From Pyruvatibacter mobilis (GTDB lineage: Bacteria > Pseudomonadota > Alphaproteobacteria > CGMCC-115125): a stretch of DNA of 64,000 nt. How positions within the stretch are numbered: the first letter of the stretch is position 1; every line of letters starts with the position of its first letter. This document shows positions 38,264-47,785 of this stretch, piece after piece. Position numbers and translations under genes: made by a program. The notes under the pieces were generated by a model that searched no databases, had not been told where the DNA came from, and saw only the letters and a program-made list of their open reading frames with translations. The stretch lies in assembly GCF_012848855.1 (NCBI RefSeq), contig NZ_CP051630.1, forward strand, positions 1,777,501 to 1,841,500. Reading direction: 5' to 3'.

Positions 38264-41200
38264 ACCCGCTCGTTGCAACTGCGGTCAGCCGCACACGCAC
38301 CGTTCTAACAACGATGGTGCTGCTGATCCTGGCAGGCATCACCTCCTACATCTCGATCCCGAAAGAAGCGGACCCGGACATTCCGATTCCGTTCTTCTTC
38401 GTGTCCCTGCCCTATCCCGGCATCTCGCCGGAGGACGGCGAGCGTCTGCTCGTACGTCCCATGGAAACCGAGCTTCGGACGCTTGAGGGCCTGAAGGAGA
38501 TCACCGCCTTTTCCACCCAGGGCATGGCGGGCATCATCCTTGAATTCGACGTTGACTTCGACAAGGACGACGCCCTGCAGGATGTGCGCGAGAAGGTGGA
38601 TCTGGCGCGCGCGGAAATCCCCCAGGAAGCGGAAGAACCGGTGGTGACGGAGTTCAACACCAGCCTGTTCCCGGTGCTCGTCGTCGCCATTTCAGGCGAT
38701 GTTCCGGAGCGCACGCTGCTGGCCAAGGCCCGCCGCCTGCAGGATGCCATCGAAGCAATCCCCACCGTGCTGGAAGCCAAGCTCGTGGGTGACCGGGAAG
38801 AGCTGCTGGAAGTCGTCATCGATCCGGTAAAGCTTGAATCCTACAACGTCTCCCAGGTCGAGCTGATCAACGCGGTATCCCTCAACAACCAGCTCGTCGC
38901 AGCCGGCGCGCTTGATACCGGCCAGGGGCGCTTCAACGTCAAGCTGCCCGGCCTGTTCGAGAACCGCGAAGACGTGATGAGCCTGGCCGTCAAATCATCC
39001 GGCGAAGGTGTGGTGACCCTTGGCGACCTCGCCGAGATCCGCCGTACCTTCAAGGATGCCGAGAGCTTCGCGCGCTTCAACGGCGGGCCGGCCATCGTCA
39101 TCGAGGTCACAAAGCGGCTCGGGTCGAACATCGTCCTCACCAATGAAGCGGTGCGCAAGGCCGTTGAGGAAGAGACCCGGACCTGGCCCAAGGACATCAG
39201 GATTTCCTACACCCAGGATCAGTCGTCCTGGATCTTCCGGTCCATCAACTCGCTTGAGGCATCCATCATCACGGCCATCAGCCTTGTGATGATCGTGGTT
39301 GTGGCGGCCCTCGGCATGCGCTCTGCGCTGCTGGTGGGTGTCGCCATTCCCACCTCGTTCCTCATCGGCTTTTTCCTGCTGGCCCTGTCGGGGCTCACCC
39401 TCAACATGATGGTGATGTTCGGCCTGCTGCTCGCCGTTGGCATGCTGGTGGACGGCGCGATCGTCATCGTGGAATTTGCCGACCGCAAGATGGCAGAAGG
39501 CATGAGCCGGGTGGAAGCCTATGTGTCCGCCTCCTCGCGCATGTTCTGGCCCATCATCTCGTCCACCGCCACCACGCTTGCGGCCTTCCTGCCGATGCTG
39601 CTGTGGCCGGGGGTGAGCGGCGAGTTCATGTCCTATCTGCCGCTGACGCTGATCTTCGTGCTGATGGCATCGCTCATCACCGCGCTCATCTTCCTGCCGG
39701 TGCTGGGCTCGATCTTCGGCAAGGCTGAGGCTGCCAACCAGGCGACGCTGGCGATGCTGTCCGGGGCTGAGACCGGCGACATCCGCGCTCTCGAAGGCAT
39801 GACGGGCGCCTATGTGCGCCTGCTTGACCGGCTGGTGAAGCGGCCGTTCACGGTCATGCTGGCGACCATCGGCGTGTTGGTGAGCATCTTCATGCTCTAC
39901 TCGGCCTTCAACAATGGCGTTGAGTTCTTCGTGGAAACGGAGCCCGAGCAGGCGGCTGTGCTGGTTAGCGCGCGCGGCAACCTGTCGGCGGCGGAAATGC
40001 TCGGCCTGGTGAAAGAAGTCGAGGAAATCGTCATCGACGTGGCGGGTGTCCAGTCGGTCTTCACCCAGACGGGTCCCGGCCAGGGCGGCCCCGGCCAGGG
40101 CGGCGATGCCCCTGCTGACATGATCGGCCGCATTTCCATTGAACTTGCCCCTTACGAAGAGCGCCGTCCGGGCGCGATCATCCTTGAGGAAATCCGCGAG
40201 CGCACCCGCGACATGCCGGGCATCAATGTGGAAGTGCGCAAGCGCGAGGACGGTCCGCCCACCGGCAAGGACGTGCAGATCCAGCTGTCGTCGAATGATC
40301 CCGTCGCCCTGCGCGAGATGACCCGGAAGGTCCGCGAGCACCTTGAAAACAACGTTGATGATCTCATTGACATCGAGGACACGCTGCCGCTGCCGGGCAT
40401 CGAGTGGGTGCTGAAGATCGACCGCGAGCAGGCCGGCCGCTTCGGGGCGGACGTGTCCGCCGTGGGTGCCACCGTGCAGATGGTCACCAACGGTATTCTT
40501 GTCGGGACCTACCGGCCGGATGACGCGGATGACGAAGTGGACATCCGCGCCCGCTTCCCGATCACCGACCGGTCCATCGACCAGCTGGACCAGCTGCGCC
40601 TGCGCACGCCCAATGGTCTGGTGCCGCTGTCCAACTTCGTGACCCGCGTGCCGGCCCAGCAGGTGAACGAGATCACCCGCAAGGACGGCATCCAGGTGAT
40701 GGACGTGAAGGCCAACACGGTCGAAGGCGTGCTGGCGGATGACAAGGTGAGGGAAGTCCGCGAGTGGCTCGAGACCGAAGCCAATATCGACCCGCGGGTC
40801 AACTGGCGCTTCCGTGGCGCGGATGAGGATCAGGCTGAATCAGCGGCGTTCCTCGGCAACGCCATGATCGCCGCGCTGTTCCTGATGTTCATCATCCTGC
40901 TGACGCAGTTCAATTCCTTCTACCACTCGGTGCTGACGCTCTCGGCGGTCATCATGTCCACCATCGGTGTGCTGCTGGGCATGGTCATCACCGGCCAGAC
41001 CTTCTCGGTCATCATGACCGGCACAGGCATCGTGGCGCTGGCGGGTATCGTGGTGAACAACAACATCGTGCTCATCGACACGTTCCAGGGCCTCCTGGCG
41101 CGCGGCATGGAGCCGGTGGAAGCCGTGCTGCGGACGGCGGGCCAGCGCCTGCGTCCGGTGCTGCTCACCACCATCACCACCATCTGCGGTCTCCTGCCCA

Positions 41201-41463
41201 TGGCGACGCAGATCAATGTGGGCTTCTTCGACCGCACCGTCACCTATGGCGGCCCGGTGGCCGTGTGGTGGGTGCAGCTCTCCACGGCCATCATTTCCGG
41301 CCTCAGCTTCGCCACCCTGCTGACGCTGGTGGTGACGCCGGTGATGCTGGCAGCACCCGCCGTCCTGCGGGAAAGCTGGCCGGGCTACCGGGACGGAATC
41401 CTGCGGTTCATTCCCGGGCTCGGCAATCGCCGGCAACGGCAGGGCTTCGGCGCGGCCGAGTAA
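38260..41463 (+). CDS. RND-type efflux pump inner-membrane subunit
   Basis: 1067 residues with the twelve-helix AcrB architecture: TM1 at the N-terminus, a large periplasmic porter domain, TM2-6 at about residues 340-490, a second porter domain, and TM8-12 at about residues 865-1040. Proton-relay positions are unusual: TM4 reads GMLVDGAIVIVEF, with Gly where AcrB has the second Asp (D408), and TM10 reads GIVVNNNIVLID, with Asn at the AcrB Lys940 position. It is therefore a divergent family member with unknown substrate. A Gly/Gln-rich GQGGPGQGG stretch lies in the second porter domain. It is under likely PadR control. Confidence 0.93.
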   Translation: MNPLVATAVSRTRTVLTTMVLLILAGITSYISIPKEADPDIPIPFFFVSLPYPGISPEDGERLLVRPMETELRTLEGLKEITAFSTQGMAGIILEFDVDFDKDDALQDVREKVDLARAEIPQEAEEPVVTEFNTSLFPVLVVAISGDVPERTLLAKARRLQDAIEAIPTVLEAKLVGDREELLEVVIDPVKLESYNVSQVELINAVSLNNQLVAAGALDTGQGRFNVKLPGLFENREDVMSLAVKSSGEGVVTLGDLAEIRRTFKDAESFARFNGGPAIVIEVTKRLGSNIVLTNEAVRKAVEEETRTWPKDIRISYTQDQSSWIFRSINSLEASIITAISLVMIVVVAALGMRSALLVGVAIPTSFLIGFFLLALSGLTLNMMVMFGLLLAVGMLVDGAIVIVEFADRKMAEGMSRVEAYVSASSRMFWPIISSTATTLAAFLPMLLWPGVSGEFMSYLPLTLIFVLMASLITALIFLPVLGSIFGKAEAANQATLAMLSGAETGDIRALEGMTGAYVRLLDRLVKRPFTVMLATIGVLVSIFMLYSAFNNGVEFFVETEPEQAAVLVSARGNLSAAEMLGLVKEVEEIVIDVAGVQSVFTQTGPGQGGPGQGGDAPADMIGRISIELAPYEERRPGAIILEEIRERTRDMPGINVEVRKREDGPPTGKDVQIQLSSNDPVALREMTRKVREHLENNVDDLIDIEDTLPLPGIEWVLKIDREQAGRFGADVSAVGATVQMVTNGILVGTYRPDDADDEVDIRARFPITDRSIDQLDQLRLRTPNGLVPLSNFVTRVPAQQVNEITRKDGIQVMDVKANTVEGVLADDKVREVREWLETEANIDPRVNWRFRGADEDQAESAAFLGNAMIAALFLMFIILLTQFNSFYHSVLTLSAVIMSTIGVLLGMVITGQTFSVIMTGTGIVALAGIVVNNNIVLIDTFQGLLARGMEPVEAVLRTAGQRLRPVLLTTITTICGLLPMATQINVGFFDRTVTYGGPVAVWWVQLSTAIISGLSFATLLTLVVTPVMLAAPAVLRESWPGYRDGILRFIPGLGNRRQRQGFGAAE

Positions 41464-41515
41464 TCCTCGGCCCGCCCAACCTGCCTTAGGCATGTGGGTA
41501 TTGCGGTGAGACCGT

Positions 41516-42376
41516 CTAGTCGGACAGGTCGCGGTCGCGGCCCGCACGGGCAATACGCGTGCGGTTGCTCAGCACCCGGTGGCGCCAATAGGCGAGCGGC
41601 AGGGTCGCGGCATAGGCCAGCGCAATGCCGATGATCGTCGCCCAGGGATAGCTGACAGTAAGTGCCGCCAGCACGGCGACGCCCAGCAACACCGGCAACG
41701 CCTTGTCCGGCCGCATCGACAGCCGCAGATGCTTGCCGGAAAAAGTCGGCAGCCGGCTCACCATCAGGAAAGCCACGATGCCGATATGCACCGCCACCAG
41801 CGATGGCCAGGTGTTGAAGGTGGTGATCTGCGCAAAGTCCATATAGAGCGGCAGCATCACGAGGCCCGCCGCCGCCGGCGCTGGCACGCCGACAAAGAAT
41901 GCATTGGCCCAGGTGGGCCGGTCCGGATCATCCATGCTGACATTGAAGCGGGCGAGCCGCAGCGCGCAGGCCACCGCATAAGCCAGCACTGCCACCCAGC
42001 CCAGGCCACCGAGGCTTTCCAGGTTCCAGGTGTAGAGGATCAGCACCGGCGCGACGCCGAAATTGAAGAAGTCAGCAAGGGAGTCGAGCTCCGCGCCGAT
42101 CTTTGACTGCGCCTGCAGCAGGCGCGCGACGCGCCCGTCCAGCATGTCGAACAGCGCAGCGATCAGGATCGCGTAGACCGCGAACTCATAGCGCCCCTCC
42201 AAACCAAAGCGGATGGCCGTCAGCCCGGCGCAGAGTGCCAGCACCGTCAGGATGTTGGGCAGGAGATTGCGCAGCGGCGGGCTGCCCGGCGCGCGGCGGA
42301 AGCGGCGGCGCGGCGCCGTCCCCTGCCCACTGCCCTCTTCGGAACTGCCGTCCTGCTTTGGCGTGAAAACGCTCAT
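41516..42376 (-). CDS. pssA: CDP-diacylglycerol-serine O-phosphatidyltransferase
   Basis: 286 residues and a multi-pass membrane enzyme. The CDP-alcohol phosphatidyltransferase motif is intact: DGRVARLL...[10 protein letters not shown], i.e. D-G-x2-A-R-x8-G-x3-D-x3-D at about residues 80-102. It makes phosphatidylserine from CDP-diacylglycerol and serine. The first 35 residues are charged and precede the first helix. It overlaps the upstream psd gene by four bases (42373-42376), giving a co-translated pair that leads from CDP-DAG to phosphatidylethanolamine. Confidence 0.95.
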   Translation of the reverse strand: MSVFTPKQDGSSEEGSGQGTAPRRRFRRAPGSPPLRNLLPNILTVLALCAGLTAIRFGLEGRYEFAVYAILIAALFDMLDGRVARLLQAQSKIGAELDSLADFFNFGVAPVLILYTWNLESLGGLGWVAVLAYAVACALRLARFNVSMDDPDRPTWANAFFVGVPAPAAAGLVMLPLYMDFAQITTFNTWPSLVAVHIGIVAFLMVSRLPTFSGKHLRLSMRPDKALPVLLGVAVLAALTVSYPWATIIGIALAYAATLPLAYWRHRVLSNRTRIARAGRDRDLSD

Positions 42377-43065
42377 GAGCGGCGGCCGGGCCGGTGATCA
42401 TGGTGGGCGTGATGATCCGCCAGCACGGTCTCGCCGCCGACACTCGTCTGACCGACGCAGACAAGCGGCTCAAGCCCCTCCGGCAGATAGACATCCACCC
42501 GGCTGCCGAACCGGATCAGGCCGATACGGTCACCGGCCTCCAGATGCGCACCCTGCTTGAGGAACGGCAGAATGCGGCGCGCAACGAGGCCCGCCACCAT
42601 CACCACGCCATAGTCGTGGCCGCCCCCGGTGCGCATCAGCACCGAGTACCGCTCGTTTTCCTCTGACGCCTTGTCGAGATTGGCGTTGAGGAACTTGCCG
42701 GGCCGGTAGCTCGTGCGGATCGCCGCGGCTTCCACCGGCGCGCGGATGATGTGCACGTTGAACACATTCATGAAGATGCTGACGCGGGTCAGCTCCGTGT
42801 CACCCATGCCGAGTTCAGGCGGCGGGGCTGCCTTGGCAATCATGTTGATGACGCCATCCGCCGGGGCGATGACGAGGCCGGGGCGGTCCGGTGTCACGCG
42901 CTCGGGGTCGCGGAAAAACCATGCACACCACACGGTGGCGATGACGCCCAGCCAGCCGAACGGTTCCCAGATCAGGAACAGCACCAGCGTGATGGCCGCG
43001 AAAATCAGCACGAAGCGGCGGCCTTCGGGGTGCATCGGCGGAATGAATGACAATAGCTCACGCAT
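42373..43065 (-). CDS. psd: Phosphatidylserine decarboxylase proenzyme (short, PsdB/archaeal-like type)
   Basis: 230 residues. It has an N-terminal hydrophobic anchor (about residues 18-48), then the decarboxylase core: [40 protein letters not shown], and the self-cleavage site Gly-Ser in [12 protein letters not shown]. The Ser becomes the pyruvoyl cofactor. It decarboxylates phosphatidylserine to phosphatidylethanolamine at the inner membrane. It is upstream of and overlapping pssA, the substrate-forming enzyme. The short length and the R-x-GSRVD cleavage context identify the family form common in alphaproteobacteria. Confidence 0.95.
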   Translation of the reverse strand: MRELLSFIPPMHPEGRRFVLIFAAITLVLFLIWEPFGWLGVIATVWCAWFFRDPERVTPDRPGLVIAPADGVINMIAKAAPPPELGMGDTELTRVSIFMNVFNVHIIRAPVEAAAIRTSYRPGKFLNANLDKASEENERYSVLMRTGGGHDYGVVMVAGLVARRILPFLKQGAHLEAGDRIGLIRFGSRVDVYLPEGLEPLVCVGQTSVGGETVLADHHAHHDHRPGRRS

Positions 43066-43129
43066 TGGCGGCAGCAGTCCTCTGGAAAAACGGGGGATAC
43101 GCAGACGCCTAAACTAGCACGAATTGCGC

Positions 43130-45031
43130 CTATTTTGCGTCAGCGGAATCTGCGGCCAGTAGTGGCGCTGTCTCCTCGCCTTCCTGGATGCGCTCCAGCT
43201 GTTCGCCCATGCGCTGGGCCTCCTGCTGGCGCTGCCACATGGCCGCATAGGCACCACCCTTCGCCAGCAAATCCTGGTGCGTGCCGCGCTCGCAGATTTC
43301 ACCCTTGTCCAGCACAATGATCTCGTCCGCCTCCACCACGGTGGACAGGCGGTGGGCGATCACCAGGCTCGTCCGGTCGCGCGAGACCACCGATAGCGAG
43401 GCCTGGATTTCCTTTTCCGTGTGGGTATCAAGCGCTGACGTCGCCTCATCCAGCAACAGGATGGGCGGGTTCTTGAGCAGGGTGCGGGCAATGGCCACGC
43501 GCTGCTTTTCACCACCCGACAGCTTCAGCCCGCGCTCACCGACCTGGCTGTCATAACCCTCGGGCAGAGCCGCAATGAAATCGTGGATCTGCGCCATGCG
43601 GGCGGCTTCCTCCACTTCCGCGTCGGTCGCGTCCGGGCGGCCGTAGCGGATGTTGTAGCGGATCGTGTCGTTGAACAGCACCGTGTCCTGCGGGACGATG
43701 CCGATGGCCTGGCGCACGCTTGCCTGTTCGACATCCCGCACGTCCTGCCCATCGATCAGCACCCGGCCTTCCGTCACGTCATAGAAGCGGTAAAGCAGCC
43801 GGGAGATGGTGGACTTGCCCGCCCCGGACGGGCCGACAATGGCGACCATGCGGCCGGCGGGGACCGTGAAGCTGACATCCTTCAGGATCGGGCGCGCGGG
43901 ATCATAGGCGAAGAACACGTTCTCGAACCGCACTTCGCCGCCATTGACCTTGAGCGGCACCGCACCCGGCTTGTCCTCCACCTCGGTGCCAACGCCCAGC
44001 AGCGAGAACATGGTTTCCATGTCAACCAGCGCCTGCTTGATCTCGCGGTAGACGAAGCCGAGCAGGTTCAGGGGCTGATAGAGCTGGATGAGCATGGTGT
44101 TGACCAGCACGAAGTCACCCAGCGTCATGGTGCCATTAGCCACGCCGGTTGCCGCCATGCCCATCAGCACCGACAGGCCAATGGCGAAGATCGCCGCCTG
44201 CCCCGCATTGAGCCAGGACAGCGACTTGGTGGAGCGCACGGCAGCGTCCTCGTAGCGCGCCATGGAGCGGTCGAAGCGGTCAGCCTCGTGGGCCTCGTTG
44301 CCGAAATATTTGACGGTCTCGAAGTTGAGCAGGCTGTCGATGGCCTTGGTGTGGGCGCGCTCGTCGGACTGGTTCATCGATCGGATGAAGCCGATGCGCC
44401 ATTCAGTGACCTTGAAGGTGAAAAGCACATAGCCGCCGACCGTCAGCAGCGTCACCACGGCGAACCAGATGTTGAAGGTCCACCACAGCAGCCCCGCGAC
44501 CAGCAGCAGCTCAAGGATGGTGGGGCCCACATTGAACAGAGTGAAGCGCAACAGGAACTCGATGGCCTTCACGCCGCGCTCGATCACCCGGCTCAGCCCG
44601 CCGGTGCGGCGGCTCAGATGAAAGCGCAGGGACAGCGCGTGCAGGTGACGGAATGTGCGCAGCCCCACAGCGCGCACCGCGTTCTGCCCCACCCGCGCAA
44701 ACAGCCCGTCGCGCAATTGCGCCAGGCCGATCATCAGGATGCGGGCAACGCCATAGGCTGCGATGAGGGAGAGGACGATGCTGAGTGCGATCTCTTCCGG
44801 CCGTGCCGCATCAAGCGAATCCACCGCTGCCTTGTAGAGATAGGGCATGCCGACCGTCACGGCCTTGGCCAGCACCAGCGCGATCATTGCCAGCACCACC
44901 CGGCGCTTCAGGTCCGGCCGGCCCTTCGGCCAGAGAAACGGCAACAGGTCGCGGATGGCATCGCCGTCATCGGCGCGATCCACATCCAGCGTCAATTGCT
45001 GGCCCTTACCGGCGCCGAAGCGAGGTGACAT
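43130..45031 (-). CDS. ABCB/Atm1-type ABC exporter (fused permease and ATPase)
   Basis: 633 residues from the ATG at 45031; an extended frame to 45148 is open but has no convincing start. The first 330 residues form six TM helices with LSLRFHLSRRTGGLSRVIERG, the coupling/TM region typical of the Atm1/HMT group. The ATPase has Walker A GPSGAGKST, signature LSGGEKQRVAIAR, Walker B ILLLDEAT and the switch His in VIAHRLSTVVEADEI. Atm1-type exporters move glutathione-linked or Fe-S-related compounds and can aid metal tolerance. The glutathione reductase in this window is far away, so no operon link is implied. Confidence 0.92.
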   Translation of the reverse strand: MSPRFGAGKGQQLTLDVDRADDGDAIRDLLPFLWPKGRPDLKRRVVLAMIALVLAKAVTVGMPYLYKAAVDSLDAARPEEIALSIVLSLIAAYGVARILMIGLAQLRDGLFARVGQNAVRAVGLRTFRHLHALSLRFHLSRRTGGLSRVIERGVKAIEFLLRFTLFNVGPTILELLLVAGLLWWTFNIWFAVVTLLTVGGYVLFTFKVTEWRIGFIRSMNQSDERAHTKAIDSLLNFETVKYFGNEAHEADRFDRSMARYEDAAVRSTKSLSWLNAGQAAIFAIGLSVLMGMAATGVANGTMTLGDFVLVNTMLIQLYQPLNLLGFVYREIKQALVDMETMFSLLGVGTEVEDKPGAVPLKVNGGEVRFENVFFAYDPARPILKDVSFTVPAGRMVAIVGPSGAGKSTISRLLYRFYDVTEGRVLIDGQDVRDVEQASVRQAIGIVPQDTVLFNDTIRYNIRYGRPDATDAEVEEAARMAQIHDFIAALPEGYDSQVGERGLKLSGGEKQRVAIARTLLKNPPILLLDEATSALDTHTEKEIQASLSVVSRDRTSLVIAHRLSTVVEADEIIVLDKGEICERGTHQDLLAKGGAYAAMWQRQQEAQRMGEQLERIQEGEETAPLLAADSADAK

Positions 45032-45123
45032 GACGGTACTCCCGGGGACATCGCGGCGGCGCAGCCAATGCCGGCACGGACAGCTGTCCGGTACTGGCAG
45101 GATCCCTGGCAACGCGCGCCCGC

Positions 45124-45143
45124 ACCCGCCCGGCCGGGCGGGT
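45124..45143. repeat. Perfect 20-bp palindrome
   Basis: ACCCGCCCGG/CCGGGCGGGT forms a gap-free 20-base palindrome in the 160-base gap between the LysM gene and the ABC exporter. It could be the stem of a terminator for the LysM gene (no T-run follows on the minus strand) or a protein-binding site. Confidence 0.5.
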
Positions 45144-45191
45144 TGCATCCCCGGTACATAACGCCTTGCGGCGACAAAACAAGAACGAAGG

Positions 45192-46169
45192 TCAGCCCCC
45201 GGCGCCCGGCGTCTCGAAGACCTGGCCCGGATAGATCAGGTCCGGGTCACGGATCTGCGCCTGATTGGCCTGATAGATCACCGTGTATTTGAAGCCGGAG
45301 CCATACAGGCGGCGGGCAATGGTCCACAGATTGTTGCCGGGCTGAATAACCACTTTGCCATCCTGCAGGACCATGTCCACTTCGGCCTGGGTGGCGCGCT
45401 CGAAGGGTGCCTCAAGCCGCGACAGCACCATGCCCTGCCCGTCGATCTGGTCAACGCGCAGATCATGTACGCCCGGTGTGATCGGCTTGTCGGTGTTGAA
45501 GACCCAGCGGCCCTTGTCGTCCGCGCGGGCGTCTCCGAACGGCTCGTTGTCCACATAGATACGGACATCCGTGCCCGCAGGTGCCTTGCCGGAGAAAATG
45601 ACAACGCCATCGGCGCCGTAATCCACCGTATCAAGGGACAGCGCGCCGCCATCGGCAACAACGCCCGTGCCCTGCAGCACCTTGCTCGGCGTGTCCGGGC
45701 CCTGGAGCACCACCAGCGCTTCGGCATCCGGGTTCTCGGGCACCGAGATCGACACCACCTGTTCGGAATTCAGCAGCGTGCCGTCGGGCAGTTCGGCTTC
45801 CAGGCGCAATTGCCGGTCGCCCGGTGCCAGCGGCTCGTCGAGCACGATCACCCATTCACCACGGCTGTCCGCCACGGCTTCGGCCAGCACGGTGCCATTG
45901 TCGATTAGGCGGATTTTCGAGCCAGGTTCGGCGCGACCGGCAGCGACGGTCTGCCCGTCGCGCTCCACGCGCACGATATCGAATGTCGGGAAGGCTGCCG
46001 CCTGCGCCTCGGGCTGGGGCACCGCCTCTTCAGCCGGTGTCTCCACCGCCGCGACGTCGTCGCCCTCATCGCCCGGCGTCGACCCGCCGGCGAAGAAAAG
46101 AAAATACCCAATTACGAGAACGGCAAGTGCTGCCGCCACGCCACCGAAGATGGCAATGCCTCGCGACAT
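45192..46169 (-). CDS. Envelope protein with Ig-like repeats and C-terminal LysM domain
   Basis: 325 residues. An N-terminal TM helix (about residues 5-27) is followed by an acidic/Pro linker and two bacterial Ig-like modules (VERDGQTVAAGRAEPGSKI...GEWVIVLDEPL and GVVIFSGKAPAGTDVRIYVD...GRWVFNTDKPI). It ends with a LysM (VVIQPGNNLWTIARRLYGSG, YTVIYQANQAQIRDPDLIYP GQ-type pattern). LysM binds peptidoglycan N-acetylglucosamine, so this probably tethers the inner membrane to the wall. The start ATG has GGAAGGGAG upstream. It is divergent from the LOG-family gene and shares a 143-base promoter region with it. Confidence 0.88.
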   Translation of the reverse strand: MSRGIAIFGGVAAALAVLVIGYFLFFAGGSTPGDEGDDVAAVETPAEEAVPQPEAQAAAFPTFDIVRVERDGQTVAAGRAEPGSKIRLIDNGTVLAEAVADSRGEWVIVLDEPLAPGDRQLRLEAELPDGTLLNSEQVVSISVPENPDAEALVVLQGPDTPSKVLQGTGVVADGGALSLDTVDYGADGVVIFSGKAPAGTDVRIYVDNEPFGDARADDKGRWVFNTDKPITPGVHDLRVDQIDGQGMVLSRLEAPFERATQAEVDMVLQDGKVVIQPGNNLWTIARRLYGSGFKYTVIYQANQAQIRDPDLIYPGQVFETPGAGG

Positions 46170-46312
46170 GTCGCTGGCTCCCTTCCTGCGCCCGGACCCC
46201 GGGCTGCACCCCTTGCAGATAAGCCTTTAGCTTGAGAATAAGGCATCGGCGCGGCATCGTCCGCTTCTATCCGCAATTTGCGTTAATTACAGCCGATCCG
46301 GGTGAAGGTGAT

Positions 46313-46873
46313 ATGGCGTCAAACATTAAGGCCGTGACGGTGTTCTGCGGCAGCTCTCCCGGCGACAGTCCCGCATTCGCCACAGCGGCCCGCGACCTCG
46401 GCGCCTTTCTCGCCGGACGCGGCATTCGCCTGGTTTATGGTGGCGGCGGCATTGGCCTGATGGGCATTCTGGCGCGGGCCGTGGCTGATGGCGGCGGCGA
46501 GGTGGACGGCATCATCCCGGAATTCCTCACCGTGCCGGAAGTCATGAAGGACGCCCCCGGCGATCACGAGATCACCGATAATCTGCATGACCGCATGCAG
46601 GCCATGGCGGCGCGGGCGGATGCCTTCGTGGTGCTGCCCGGCGGCATCGGCACCATCGCCGAGCTGGTGGACATCCTCACCTGGAAGCAGCTCGGCCGCC
46701 ACGCCAAGCCGATCATCATTCTCGACATTGACGGCTACTGGACGCCGCTGGCGGAGCTGCTCGACCATATCGTCGCCCGCGGCTTCTCCCATGGCGATCT
46801 CAAAGGCATGTACCGGGTGGTCCCGTCCGTGGACGGATTGGCTGATGCGCTCGGTCTTGGCAGCGCCTCTTAG
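46313..46873 (+). CDS. LOG-family protein (cytokinin riboside 5'-monophosphate phosphoribohydrolase-like)
   Basis: 186 residues from the ATG at 46313, preceded by GAAGGTGA. The Rossmann-like fold shows VYGGGGIGLMG and the family motif VVLPGGIGTIAEL (PGGxGTxxE), with Arg and Glu residues of the active site in LHDRMQAMAARADAF. LOG enzymes release the free base from nucleoside 5'-monophosphates; in bacteria the physiological substrate is often unclear. The stop overlaps the convergent rarD stop by four bases (46870-46873). Confidence 0.9.
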   Translation: MASNIKAVTVFCGSSPGDSPAFATAARDLGAFLAGRGIRLVYGGGGIGLMGILARAVADGGGEVDGIIPEFLTVPEVMKDAPGDHEITDNLHDRMQAMAARADAFVVLPGGIGTIAELVDILTWKQLGRHAKPIIILDIDGYWTPLAELLDHIVARGFSHGDLKGMYRVVPSVDGLADALGLGSAS

Positions 46874-47778
46874 CGGCTGCGCCAGGCATCCCACGCAAAG
46901 ACGGCGAGCCCTGTCCAGATCAGACCGAAGGTCAGCGCGTTGGCCAGCATGAAGGGCTCCCCGAACAGGAACACGGCCATCAGGAACATGATGCTGGGTG
47001 CAATGAATTGCAGGATGCCGAGCGTCGCCAGGTGAATGCGCCTGGCCCCGGCGGCAAAGAGCAGCAGCGGGATCGCGGTAAAGGGCCCGGTCAGCAAAAG
47101 CAGCATGATTGTCCAGGCGTCGGCCCCGGCGAAACCAAGGGCTGGGCCTTCCGCCCACACCAAATAGCCGATCATCAGCGGCGCCAGCACCAGCATCTCG
47201 ACGAACAACCCATCGAGGCTTTCAACGGACACCGTCTTGCGCAGATAGCCATAGGCGGCAAAGGAGGTCGCGAGGAACAGGGCAATCCACGGCACCGTGC
47301 CGATAAGGATCACCTGGTTCAGCACTCCCAGCGCCGCGCAGGCAATCGCTGCCTTCTGCGGCCCGTTGAGTTTTTCGCCCAGCAGCACAACGCCCAGCGC
47401 TACGTTCATCATCGGGTTGATGAAATAGCCGAGGCTTGCTTCCAGCACCCGGCCTGCATCCACCGCATAGATGAAGCCGCCCCAATTGCCGCCGATGAGA
47501 ACGCCAGTCACCACCAGCAGGCCGAGCACGCGCGGGCTTGTCAGCGCACCCGCCACGATCGCCCAGCGGCGGGTAAGCGTGACGATGAAGGCGAGAAATA
47601 CCAATGCCCAGATGCCGCGATGGGCCAGCACATCCAGCACCGGCACATGGCCGAGCGCCTTGTAGAACAGCGGCAGCACGCCCCATAGCGCGAACGCACC
47701 GCCCGCCAGAAGCACGCCGCCGGATACGGTCTGCCTGGCTTCACCTCCTGCGGCGGGACGGTTGTCCGGCCCGCTCAT
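46870..47778 (-). CDS. rarD: RarD-type EamA transporter
   Basis: 302 residues from the ATG at 47778, 8 bases after the cimA stop. It has ten hydrophobic helices in two EamA repeats. RarD-specific phrases include GGAFALWGVLPLFYKAL, WALVFLAFIVTL, NWGGFIYAVDAGRVLEASLG-type (residues of about 90-120) and SLGYFINPMMNVALG. The family exports small metabolites, including chloramphenicol-type compounds when overexpressed; the natural substrate is unknown. It is the last gene of the gltX-cysS-cimA-rarD series and could export an excess amino-acid intermediate, but that is inference. Confidence 0.9.
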   Translation of the reverse strand: MSGPDNRPAAGGEARQTVSGGVLLAGGAFALWGVLPLFYKALGHVPVLDVLAHRGIWALVFLAFIVTLTRRWAIVAGALTSPRVLGLLVVTGVLIGGNWGGFIYAVDAGRVLEASLGYFINPMMNVALGVVLLGEKLNGPQKAAIACAALGVLNQVILIGTVPWIALFLATSFAAYGYLRKTVSVESLDGLFVEMLVLAPLMIGYLVWAEGPALGFAGADAWTIMLLLLTGPFTAIPLLLFAAGARRIHLATLGILQFIAPSIMFLMAVFLFGEPFMLANALTFGLIWTGLAVFAWDAWRSR

Positions 47779-47785
47779 AGGGGGC

